DNA of 33,298 nucleotides from assembly GCA_007133925.1 (NCBI GenBank), contig SLLU01000153.1, forward strand, positions 1 to 33,298, written 5' to 3'. This DNA is from Candidatus Halarchaeoplasma halalkaliphilum (GTDB lineage Archaea; Thermoplasmatota; Thermoplasmata; Halarchaeoplasmatales; Halarchaeoplasmataceae). A program made the position numbers and the translations under genes. The notes beneath the pieces are model-generated. The model worked only from the letters and a program-made list of their open reading frames with translations. It had not been told where the DNA came from and ran no database searches. Below, one piece after another: positions 1 through 7,902 of this stretch. The stretch's first letter is position 1; each line of letters starts with the position of its first letter.

Positions 1-1803
1 GTCTATGGCCGATACCTCCGCCGTGGTCCCGTATGAGTATGTGTGTACCCCCACGTTGGGATCGGTACTCCCCTCGCCTTCTATGTTTATGGTCAGTGTG
101 TGTAGCTGGGTTTCGAAGTTGGCTGTGAGAGTCTTGTCCGAGTTCATGGTGACCGTTATCTCCTCGTCGGTGGAAGTCTGGGCACCAGTCCATTCCACGA
201 ACTCCCAGCCCGTGGCTGGGACTGCTTTGATGGTAATAGAATCACCGTCGGGATAGGCACCGCTGAATGGTAGGGATTCTGGAGTTCCGTCAACCAGTAG
301 TGATCCCTCGCCCACACCGTTCACCGTTAGAGTCCTTCCACCCGTGGTGGTGAACTGCCAGGTATTTGATCGGCTCGTATGCGCGCCGTCGTCGGCTACC
401 ACATACCACTGGTACGAGGTACCGAACTGCAGATCATCCCATGTGACCGAAGCCCGACTGCCACTGGCGACGTTAGTTACCGTACCGATCAACCCGTCAT
501 TGGAAGCATCGTAGAAACGTACCGTCATGGATGTTCCAGAGTGATGGTTGACCGAAGCGCTCAACTCAACTCCCGCTGTGGAACTCACACCGGTGGCCCC
601 GTCCGCCGGTACGGGGTCCGAAGGTATGCTGGGCCCGTCAATCACCGATAGAGTGGCCACCTGATAAGCATCCTGGGGATTGCTCTTGAGCAGGGCAACG
701 ACTCCCAGATTACCTATGATTCCCTGAGAGGGTGTGGTATCCGCCTGATTGGGTGCTTGTATGTCCAGTGTGAACCTGCCGTTGGAATCCGTGGTAACAT
801 CCTGTGTGAAGCCGGACATGGGTATGCTGACGGTGAACTGACTAGAGGCGTGTCCGGGGAATTCCCCGGTAACGGTTACGGTGTCCCCCGGTGTGGCCTG
901 CTTGGGTTCGATTGTCATGGAATTCGGGTTCGAAGGTACGTTGTAACTCTTTAGAGTACGTGTCCTGTCAGCTCGTTCATCCCTCTCCACTATCTCTCTC
1001 ACAACATTCTGAATACCGCCGTTGTAATACATCCTAACTTCGCCGTCGTCGGTACCCCTTTCATCATGAGTGATCAAGAAACAATTTCGAGTACCGACCG
1101 GCGTGCCTGTGTTCACCGGAACCACGCTGGGAGATACCGCTACGTTTCTGTTAATGTTATGTACCTCGCTGACCGTATTATTGTTGTCTGCCAGACCATC
1201 CACCCATACATGAAGATAACCCGTTTGTGTAATGGTATTATCCGCGGTAAATTCACTCTCGAGTGTTATGGGATAATTATAGCTGTCCAGGTGAGGTTCA
1301 TGGGTCATGGTAGTTCCTGATTTCATCCACATATCTCTCCACTGGCCCATCCCACCCCTTCTTTCACCCTCCAGGTATCGATATTGATAATCAAGATGCA
1401 ATGCCAGATTGTCCATCCTGTACAGTGCGTACCCCGAGTAATACCCTTCATCTATCGTAAGGGGATTGTTATCCGCATCATGCCCACCTCCGCCAAATAC
1501 AGTTCCCTCAAGTCGGACTCGATATACGGGGATTCCGCCGCTGATGGTCTCAATACCGATCACCGTAAATGTCAATTCTTCATCAAGTTCCAGTGTCCCA
1601 CCGCCTTCAGCCAGAAATTCCTGTTCATACGTCCAACTCGTTCCGATCATCCATGTGGGTACCTCAGGCGTACCTGCACTGGTCGGATATACATCTTCCT
1701 CGTTCAAAGATTCATGGGCATCGGCACCTGGCGAGATACCAAAAATCATTCCGAATGAGGCGATTACCAAAAGAGCGATTATAGCAAGGGATATCTTCTT
1801 CAT
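1..1803 (-). CDS. Secreted multidomain surface protein, paralog of the next gene (C-terminus off the window)
   Basis: The reading frame is open from the ATG at 1803 to the left edge (601 codons, no stop), so the C-terminus is missing. Residues 1-22 form a signal peptide: MKK, then a hydrophobic run ending near MIFG. A domain of about 245 residues follows (from PTWMIGTSWTY, about residue 48), rich in predicted beta strands, then an Ig-like segment, a fibronectin-III-like segment (ending near TWQFTT) and the start of divergent InlB B-repeats (GEGS and GWEFVEWTG signatures). The order matches the 1834-residue neighbour, but here the long unit occurs once before the B-repeats, so this looks like a shorter sibling. 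An in-frame ATG at 1830 lies too close to the TATA box to be used; the ATG at 1803 has an SD (aaaggag, 1812-1818). The function is probably adhesion or cell-envelope structure; no enzyme motif is seen. Confidence 0.85.
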   Translation of the reverse strand, partial: MKKISLAIIALLVIASFGMIFGISPGADAHESLNEEDVYPTSAGTPEVPTWMIGTSWTYEQEFLAEGGGTLELDEELTFTVIGIETISGGIPVYRVRLEGTVFGGGGHDADNNPLTIDEGYYSGYALYRMDNLALHLDYQYRYLEGERRGGMGQWRDMWMKSGTTMTHEPHLDSYNYPITLESEFTADNTITQTGYLHVWVDGLADNNNTVSEVHNINRNVAVSPSVVPVNTGTPVGTRNCFLITHDERGTDDGEVRMYYNGGIQNVVREIVERDERADRTRTLKSYNVPSNPNSMTIEPKQATPGDTVTVTGEFPGHASSQFTVSIPMSGFTQDVTTDSNGRFTLDIQAPNQADTTPSQGIIGNLGVVALLKSNPQDAYQVATLSVIDGPSIPSDPVPADGATGVSSTAGVELSASVNHHSGTSMTVRFYDASNDGLIGTVTNVASGSRASVTWDDLQFGTSYQWYVVADDGAHTSRSNTWQFTTTGGRTLTVNGVGEGSLLVDGTPESLPFSGAYPDGDSITIKAVPATGWEFVEWTGAQTSTDEEITVTMNSDKTLTANFETQLHTLTINIEGEGSTDPNVGVHTYSYGTTAEVSAID

Positions 1804-1840
1804 GATACTATCTCCTTTACCATTAACCATGAAACCGAAG

Positions 1841-1850
1841 ATATATAAGG
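1841..1850 (-). promoter_or_regulatory. TATA box for the gene starting at 1803
   Basis: On the minus strand ccttatatat lies about 40 bp upstream of the ATG at 1803. This predicts a transcript start near 1820 and a leader of about 17 nt that contains the SD at 1812-1818. It is also the only spacer between the two paralogous surface genes, so each probably has its own promoter. Confidence 0.6.
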
Positions 1851-1883
1851 ATTATGCCGAGGTGATACCCGTTTTGGTAAAGA

Positions 1884-4800
1884 TCACTCTTCGGGATCCT
1901 CCTCTTCCGCAAACTCCGGATCCAGTATATCTTCTTCCATGAACGATTCCATCGAAGGTCTCCGGCTTTTAGCGATGTACACTATCATGGCAATAAGGAT
2001 CGCGACTATACCCAACAGTGGGATGAACCACAAGGACGACCCCGATTGGGTGGTCCCGATATTATCATCCGATGAAGGGGTATCCTCCGGGGTGACCATA
2101 ACGGTCTCAGTAAGATCTCCGAATCCAATATGGTAAGTACCCGTGTCCTGGAAGGTGTATGTAAATTCATACCGCGTATCGTTTCCAGGGGGAATCTCAA
2201 GGGTGTGGATCACCGTGTCATCAACCGTGACCTCGAGTGAGCCTTCCTCTGTCCCCGAATTACTTGCACTGACGGTTATGGTGACTTCCAGGGGTGCTTT
2301 GCCATCTTTCGGTTCAACATTCAATACCATATTCCCAGGTTCGAACCCCGTCTCTACCGTGGTAGAGACCGTGAATATCAGGCTGCATTCATGGACGTAA
2401 CCGCCAGCATCAACCACCTTCACTGATACAAGGTATGAACCGTCCATCAGGTCAATGAAAGTGTACTCCTCGTCGGTTCCCACATCGACCCAGTTCCCTT
2501 CATCCAGTCGTATCTCGTAACGGGTTACGGGATAGGTCCCTTCACTCGACTGCCACTGGATGGTAACGTTACTCGTATCAAATGTATAACCGTCACTGGG
2601 AGAAGTGATTTCCACCACAGGCAGCACTATCTCATCAAAGTGAGCGGTGAGCATCTTATCACCATCCATGATGACCTGGATCTCTTCATCTCCGACTTCT
2701 CCTTGGGGAACATCGCCAGTCCAGTGACTGAATATCCAGCCATCAGCCGGCGTTGCCGTCACCCGCACTTCGTATCCGTGGACATATGAATGAACGCCTT
2801 CTGCCGGGTCGGTGGAACCCTCACCAACAGATGCAATTGTCAACTCATGGTAGATCTCTTGGAAATGGGCCACTAGTGTTTTGTGATCGTTCATAACCAA
2901 GGTGAGCTCGCTGCTTTCCTCATACTCTGGAGGAACATCTCCGTGCCAATGGCTGAAGGTCCAGCCTTCTGCCGGTGTCGCTTTCACCGTGACCAGAGAA
3001 CCATATTCATAGGCATCAGTTCCCATCCCGGGTTCCGTACTGCCTTCACCCACTACGTCTATAACCAGATTGTACAAATTGATCTTGAAGTGGGCGGTTA
3101 ACTCCTTGTGGTTATCCATCACGAGGGATATCGTATGTTCATGCTCCTCTCCTGGAGGAGGATCACCTGCCCAGTGGCTGAAGCTCCAGCCATGGGCTGG
3201 CGTTGCCGTCACAGTTATCTCAACACCGTGTTCATGGGTGTACAGGTCTGCCGTGGGGTCAGTGCTACCTTCACCCTCCACATCTATGGTAAGGACATGG
3301 TAATGGGACGTGGTGAATCTCCATATTCCGGATCCGCTGCTGTACGTACCGTCATCAGCCACGGCGTACCAATCATACCCTTTCCCGAATTCAAGGTTGT
3401 TCCATGTTACCACTGCACGACTGCCGCTTGGTGCTTCGGTCTCCCCTATCAACGAGTCGTCCGAGGCATCGTAGAACCTTACTGCAAGGGTACTCACCTC
3501 GTGATGGTAAACGTAAACACTCAAGTCCACATTTTCTCTCAGATCGGCCTCTCCGTCAGTGGGTTCCGGATCCGTGGGTCTGATGGGGCCTTCGAGGACT
3601 GTCAGAAATACCACTTTATACACTCCATGGGGGTCACTGCTCAGTCTGGCCGATACGCACGCACGGCCCATGACCCCAGGTATCTGATTATCGTCCCGGA
3701 CCGCTGGCACCTGGATTTCCATGGTGAACATACCATGGGCATCCGATTGTATGGTGTCGGTAAAGCCGGATGCGGGAACCGATATCTCGAATTCTGTTGA
3801 AGGATGGTCCGGGAATTCACCCATCACCGTAACAGTTTCTCCCGCATGGGCCTCTGACGGGTCGGTCCACAGGGAATTCTCATCCCCAGGTATATGGTAA
3901 CTCCTCAGCACCCTTGTGCGGTCAGCCCGCTCCCCCCGAACCACTACCTCCTTGACGTTGTTCCTGACTTCCATGTCAAAATACATTTCCACCGTGCCAT
4001 TGTCGTCACCGCTCTCATTGTGTGACACCATAAACGGATCGAAGGTCCCCGCTGGGGTCGTTACCGGGACCGTGTCCTGTCCCACACCGGCATCGATAAG
4101 ATAGTTGTTGTCCTCGTGGATGGTCCTGTTATCATCTACCAAACCGTCTACCCAAACATGGATCCATCCCGTACGGTTCACATTGACGTCTCTGGAGAAT
4201 GTGTTCCCAGGAGTGATGGGAAGGTCATAGCTGTCAAGGGGAGGTGAGTAGATGGTATGTGTCTCCGTTCGGATTATCGCATCTCGAGTAAATACTCCAC
4301 GCAACTCGCCCTCTAGGGTCCTCAGCTGGTAATCGTAATAAAGTGCCAGGTCGTCCACCCTGTACAGTGCATATCCCTCGTAAAAACCACTTTCTATCAC
4401 CAAAATTCTAGACTCTCCAGGTGCGGTCCCGTTGATGACATTTCCCGCAAGCTCCATCCTGTAAAACGGAGTCATCACCCCGTCAATATCGATCTCCTCT
4501 ATGGATGTGATGGTGTAAGTCAATTCCTCTACAAGATGCAGTTCGCCTTGCTCGGTATCCATGGTAAAGGTCTGGTCATAGGTCCATGTCGAACCTATGG
4601 GCCATGAAGGCATGTCCGGATGATGAACTGTGGAGAACTCCCATATCTTAGACGAGACCTCATGGGTGCCGTCGTGGGCCACCGCATACCAACGATAGGT
4701 CCTGCCATACGAGATACCGTCCCAGTTAACGGACGCACGGGTGCCGCTCTCCACTGTGGTGGACCCTATTAGGTCGTGATCTCCATCGTAAAAGTACATG

Positions 4801-7388
4801 TCGATATCATCTCCGGTATGATGCATTGCCAAAACGCTCAGTTCAACGGTTTCTAGGGGACAAAGGCCTTTGGCCCCGTCCACTGGATGTGGGTCCGATG
4901 GGGGGTATGGGGAGCCTTCAAAGACCGTGAGCGTTGCAACCTGGTATGCATCCTGGGGATCGCTCTTCAACCTGGCCACTATACCATATTTGCGGGTTAT
5001 ACACGAAGAAAGTGCCATATCCGCAGCCGATGGTGCCTGAAATTCAATTGAAAATGTACCATTGACATCGGTGGTCACGTCCTGTTTAAACCCGGACATG
5101 GGTATGCTGACGGTGAACTCGCTCAATGCATGTCCCGGAAAGTTTCCGATGACGGTAACGGTATCCCCTGACGGAACATGGGACGGCTCAAGGGAATTAG
5201 GGTTAGGAGGTACGTGGTAGCTCGAGAGCGATCTTGATCGATTAGCTCTTTCCTGGCGGACCACTACTTCCTTAACGTTGTTCTGTACGGTACCGCAGTA
5301 ATATAATTCCCGTAATCCTGTATCGTCGCCGCTCTCATGGTGTGTCACCATAAACGTATCAAAGGTTCCTGCCGGGGTCGTTACCGGGACCGTGTCCTGT
5401 CCCACGCCGGCATCTATAAGATAGTTCTTGTCCTCGTGGATTGTCGTGTTTATATCTGGTAACCCACTGGTCATAACACGGATCCATCCCGTACGGTTCA
5501 CGTTGACTTCTCTCGAGAATGTACTCCCCGGGATGATCGGAAAATCATAGCTATCAAGGGGAGGTGAGTAGGTGGTATGGAGCACCTTTATAATGAAACA
5601 GTTACGCCATTGGCCGATCGGGGATTGCATCGCTCCCTCCAAGTATCGGTATTGATAATCGTAAATAAGGGCAAGGTTGTCCATACGATATAATGCGTAC
5701 CCCGAGTAATATCCATAATCTATCCGGAGTGGGTTACCATCCCCATCATGCCCACCTCCGCCAAATACTTCCCCCTCAAGATCCACTCGATATACGGGGA
5801 TTCCTCGGAAGATGGTCTCAATACCGATCACAGTAAATGTCAATTCCGTCTCCAGTTCCAGTCTCCCATTGCCTTCATCCAGGAAATCCTGATCATAGGT
5901 CCATGTTGTTCCTATTCGCCATGTAGGTATATCCGGATGGTGAACAGTGGTGAACTCCCATATCTCGGATGAGACCTCATGGGTGCCGTCGTGGGCCACC
6001 GCATACCATCGATATGTCCTGCCATACGATATGCCATCCCAGTTAACGGACGCACGGGTGCCGCTTTCCACGGTGGTGGATCCTATGATTTCATGATTTT
6101 CATCGTAAAAGTACATGTCAATGGCTTTTCCTGAGAGATGTTCCGCGTAAACGCTCAATTGAACTGTTCCCATGGAACTGACCCCTTCCTGGCCATTCGC
6201 GGGTTGTGGATCCGTTGGGGGGCTTGGGAGGCCTTCAAAGACCGTGAGCGTTGCAACCTGGTATGCATCCTGGGGATCGCTCTTAAGCCGGGCGACGACA
6301 CCTAGATTACATAAGATTTCAGGGGCTTGGGCGGTATTTGACTGGTCGGGTATCTGTATGTCGACTGTGAACCTGCCGTTGGAATCCGTGGTCACGTCCT
6401 GTGTGAAGCCAGACATGGGTATGCTGACGGTGAACTCGCTCAAGGCATGTCCCGGAAAGTTTCCGGTTACGGTAACTGTATCCCCCGGTGTAACCTGGGA
6501 CGGCTCAAGGTGCATGGAATTCGGGTTCGTGGGGATGTTATAGCTTATAAGTATTCGATCACGACTCGCTCTTACATCCCGATCCACAATCTCTCTCACG
6601 TTGTTCTGAACATCCCCGTTGTAATGTAATCGTACTTCCCCGTGATCGTCGCCGCTCTCATGGTGTGTCACAGCAAACGTATCAAAGGTCCCTGCCTGGG
6701 TCGTTACCGGGACCGTGTCCTGTCCCACACCGGCATCTATAAGATAGTTCTTGTCCTCGTGGATTGTCGTGTTCTCATCCACCAGGTCTTCTACCCAAAC
6801 ATGGGTCCATCCCGTACGGTTCACATTGACCTCTCTTGTGAACGTGCTCCCTGGGGTGATAGGAAAATCATAGCTGTCAAGGGAGGGTGAGTAGGTGGTA
6901 TGGGTCTCTGTTCTTATGATAGTTTTCCGAGGGAGAAGTGGGGAATGCCTCCTTCCCTCTAAGTATCGGTATTGATAATCGTAAATAAGGGCAAGATTGT
7001 CCATCCTGTACAGTGCGTACCCCGTGTAATACCCTTCATCTATCGTAAGGGGATTGTTATCCGCATCATGCCCACCTCCGCCAAATACTTCCCCCTCAAG
7101 ATCCACTCGATATACGGGGATTCCTCGGAAGATGGTCTCAATACCGATCACAGTAAATGTCAATTCTTCCTCCAGTTCCAGTCTCCCATTGCCTTCAGCC
7201 AGAAAATCCTGTTCATAGGTCCAACTCGTTCCAATCATCCACGTGGGTACATCCGGAGAACCACTATCGGTATACATACCCTCTTCAAACGCCATTTCAC
7301 AGGTTTCAACGCAGGACGATGCGTTGAACACCATTCCTATAGAGGCCACCACCAGAAAGGCAATAACCATCATGCATGCCTTTTTCAT
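1884..7388 (-). CDS. Giant secreted surface protein with three tandem ~440-residue units, three InlB B-repeats and a C-terminal membrane anchor
   Basis: This 1834-residue protein has a signal peptide (residues 1-23). Three tandem units follow, at about 47-485, 486-925 and 926-1360. Each holds a beta-rich domain (opening PTWxIGTxWTY, later the motif TPAGTFDTFxVTHxESGDD), an Ig-like domain (GDTVTVxGNFPGH) and a fibronectin-III-like domain ending WEFTTVHHPD. Next come three divergent InlB B-repeats (about 1364-1583; GEGSTDP, GWSFSHWAGD, LTAHF), two further Ig/PKD-like domains, one TM helix near 1782-1805 and a highly acidic tail. The topology is therefore extracellular with a C-terminal anchor. 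The TPAGTFDTF pattern resembles DUF3108/lipoprotein-type beta domains, but that is only resemblance. Many N-x-S/T sites suggest glycosylation. The role is inferred to be adhesion or S-layer association; no catalytic motif was recognised. Confidence 0.9.
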   Translation of the reverse strand: MKKACMMVIAFLVVASIGMVFNASSCVETCEMAFEEGMYTDSGSPDVPTWMIGTSWTYEQDFLAEGNGRLELEEELTFTVIGIETIFRGIPVYRVDLEGEVFGGGGHDADNNPLTIDEGYYTGYALYRMDNLALIYDYQYRYLEGRRHSPLLPRKTIIRTETHTTYSPSLDSYDFPITPGSTFTREVNVNRTGWTHVWVEDLVDENTTIHEDKNYLIDAGVGQDTVPVTTQAGTFDTFAVTHHESGDDHGEVRLHYNGDVQNNVREIVDRDVRASRDRILISYNIPTNPNSMHLEPSQVTPGDTVTVTGNFPGHALSEFTVSIPMSGFTQDVTTDSNGRFTVDIQIPDQSNTAQAPEILCNLGVVARLKSDPQDAYQVATLTVFEGLPSPPTDPQPANGQEGVSSMGTVQLSVYAEHLSGKAIDMYFYDENHEIIGSTTVESGTRASVNWDGISYGRTYRWYAVAHDGTHEVSSEIWEFTTVHHPDIPTWRIGTTWTYDQDFLDEGNGRLELETELTFTVIGIETIFRGIPVYRVDLEGEVFGGGGHDGDGNPLRIDYGYYSGYALYRMDNLALIYDYQYRYLEGAMQSPIGQWRNCFIIKVLHTTYSPPLDSYDFPIIPGSTFSREVNVNRTGWIRVMTSGLPDINTTIHEDKNYLIDAGVGQDTVPVTTPAGTFDTFMVTHHESGDDTGLRELYYCGTVQNNVKEVVVRQERANRSRSLSSYHVPPNPNSLEPSHVPSGDTVTVIGNFPGHALSEFTVSIPMSGFKQDVTTDVNGTFSIEFQAPSAADMALSSCITRKYGIVARLKSDPQDAYQVATLTVFEGSPYPPSDPHPVDGAKGLCPLETVELSVLAMHHTGDDIDMYFYDGDHDLIGSTTVESGTRASVNWDGISYGRTYRWYAVAHDGTHEVSSKIWEFSTVHHPDMPSWPIGSTWTYDQTFTMDTEQGELHLVEELTYTITSIEEIDIDGVMTPFYRMELAGNVINGTAPGESRILVIESGFYEGYALYRVDDLALYYDYQLRTLEGELRGVFTRDAIIRTETHTIYSPPLDSYDLPITPGNTFSRDVNVNRTGWIHVWVDGLVDDNRTIHEDNNYLIDAGVGQDTVPVTTPAGTFDPFMVSHNESGDDNGTVEMYFDMEVRNNVKEVVVRGERADRTRVLRSYHIPGDENSLWTDPSEAHAGETVTVMGEFPDHPSTEFEISVPASGFTDTIQSDAHGMFTMEIQVPAVRDDNQIPGVMGRACVSARLSSDPHGVYKVVFLTVLEGPIRPTDPEPTDGEADLRENVDLSVYVYHHEVSTLAVRFYDASDDSLIGETEAPSGSRAVVTWNNLEFGKGYDWYAVADDGTYSSGSGIWRFTTSHYHVLTIDVEGEGSTDPTADLYTHEHGVEITVTATPAHGWSFSHWAGDPPPGEEHEHTISLVMDNHKELTAHFKINLYNLVIDVVGEGSTEPGMGTDAYEYGSLVTVKATPAEGWTFSHWHGDVPPEYEESSELTLVMNDHKTLVAHFQEIYHELTIASVGEGSTDPAEGVHSYVHGYEVRVTATPADGWIFSHWTGDVPQGEVGDEEIQVIMDGDKMLTAHFDEIVLPVVEITSPSDGYTFDTSNVTIQWQSSEGTYPVTRYEIRLDEGNWVDVGTDEEYTFIDLMDGSYLVSVKVVDAGGYVHECSLIFTVSTTVETGFEPGNMVLNVEPKDGKAPLEVTITVSASNSGTEEGSLEVTVDDTVIHTLEIPPGNDTRYEFTYTFQDTGTYHIGFGDLTETVMVTPEDTPSSDDNIGTTQSGSSLWFIPLLGIVAILIAMIVYIAKSRRPSMESFMEEDILDPEFAEEEDPEE
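2640..3297 (-). repeat. Three consecutive divergent InlB B-repeat modules
   Basis: Three copies of about 73 codons encode the pattern L-x-I-x-V-x-GEGSTDP, then V-x-ATPAxGWxFSHWxGD, then V-M-x-D-K-x-L-x-AHF. This matches the Pfam divergent InlB B-repeat family in pattern. Such modules are beta-grasp-like stalk elements of surface proteins. Confidence 0.8.
3303..7250 (-). repeat. Three tandem ~1.32 kb direct repeats inside the surface-protein gene
   Basis: The units lie at about 5934-7250, 4614-5933 and 3303-4613. The first two are the closest: positions 5744-5846 are identical to 7064-7166 (103 nt, offset 1320), and 4914-4967 is identical to 6231-6284 (54 nt, offset 1317). Other stretches of the same units differ considerably. 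The third unit is more diverged. A further related copy lies in the neighbouring gene at about 320-1660. Confidence 0.9.
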
Positions 7389-7423
7389 GAGACCAACCCT
7401 TGACGCTTAAAATTAGTATATGC

Positions 7424-7433
7424 ATTTTATAGT
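7424..7433 (-). promoter_or_regulatory. Probable TATA box for the 1834-residue surface protein
   Basis: The minus strand reads tataaaatgc in an AT-rich stretch about 40 bp upstream of the ATG at 7388. A second AT-rich element (7409-7416) is closer, at about 27 bp, and would give a leaderless message; no SD is visible before the ATG. Which element is used cannot be decided from sequence alone. Confidence 0.45.
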
Positions 7434-7503
7434 ATATCTAATTTCCGTAGCACGACCGTGCAGAACGTAGATGGCGTATGAAATAGCTTTCAAGACGGGA
7501 AAA

Positions 7504-7512
7504 ATTATATAT
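7504..7512 (+). promoter_or_regulatory. TATA box, leaderless start at 7536
   Basis: The element attatatat is centred 28 bp upstream of the ATG at 7536, which places the predicted transcription start at the start codon. No SD is present. Confidence 0.6.
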
Positions 7513-7535
7513 CGCACCCGTGTATCAACTGCTCA

Positions 7536-7736
7536 ATGGCATACAGGAGATCGCCCCTAAGGATATTGATATACCTGCTCGCAACCATAATAGCACCCAT
7601 GGCTCTCATGATAATCAACCATGTTTGGTGGCTGGATAACATAGTGCTCACGGTGATCCTTATATCCTGGATGGGGTTCGGGCTGATAGTGCTTCAACCC
7701 TACTCCACCGAGGGCCACGAGACCGTGGAACCTTGA
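7536..7736 (+). CDS. Small hypothetical membrane protein, two TM helices
   Basis: This is a 66-residue protein. A basic start (MAYRRSPLR) precedes hydrophobic segments at about 10-29 and 34-53, with a short polar C-terminal tail, so both termini are probably cytoplasmic by the positive-inside rule. A good TATA box lies 28 bp upstream of the ATG and a T7 tract starts 5 bp after the stop, so the ORF sits exactly in a transcription unit of its own size. This is the main reason for calling it a real gene. The family is not recognised. It lies between, and points away from and towards respectively, two giant surface-protein genes, but no functional link can be shown. Confidence 0.65.
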   Translation: MAYRRSPLRILIYLLATIIAPMALMIINHVWWLDNIVLTVILISWMGFGLIVLQPYSTEGHETVEP

Positions 7737-7740
7737 AAGG

Positions 7741-7747
7741 TTTTTTT
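7741..7747 (+). terminator. T7 terminator tract after the small membrane protein gene
   Basis: Seven consecutive T residues on the coding strand begin 5 nt after the stop codon at 7736. Oligo-T tracts are the usual intrinsic termination signal in archaea. Confidence 0.55.
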
Positions 7748-7769
7748 CAGAACTCAAAATCTTCATCAC

Positions 7770-7795
7770 AGCCCGAAGGGCTCAGAGGGGTTTTT
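7770..7795 (+). terminator. Small hairpin followed by T5, possible second terminator
   Basis: The sequence agcccgaagggct (7770-7782) forms a 5-bp perfect stem with a 3-nt loop, and a T5 run follows at 7791-7795. It could back up the T7 tract. No other role is evident. Confidence 0.3.
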
Positions 7796-7860
7796 GTCAT
7801 CATCTGCGTCGTGAAGATGACCGGAGGGTATTGAACTTTTTGTGGGGCCCGGGGGCAAAG

Positions 7861-7880
7861 CATATATATTTGTTTATATT
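7861..7880 (+). promoter_or_regulatory. TATA elements for the 1954-residue surface protein
   Basis: Two AT-rich TATA-like elements lie in a row: catatatat at 7861-7869 and gtttatatt at 7872-7880. The second is centred about 27 bp upstream of the ATG at 7903, giving a leaderless mRNA; the first would give a leader of about 10 nt. Confidence 0.55.
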
Positions 7881-7902
7881 CATGTTCGCCTAGCGATAGA
7901 CA

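Noticed and set aside
3108..3800. 230-codon plus-strand frame opposite the giant surface protein
   Set aside because: It is antisense to the B-repeats and third unit; the translation has no coherent domain and the minus-strand frame is clearly coding.
3303..7250. Tandem repeats considered as a CRISPR or transposon array
   Set aside because: Units are 1.3 kb, in-frame and entirely within one coding sequence; there are no short palindromic repeats, spacers, terminal inverted repeats or transposase.
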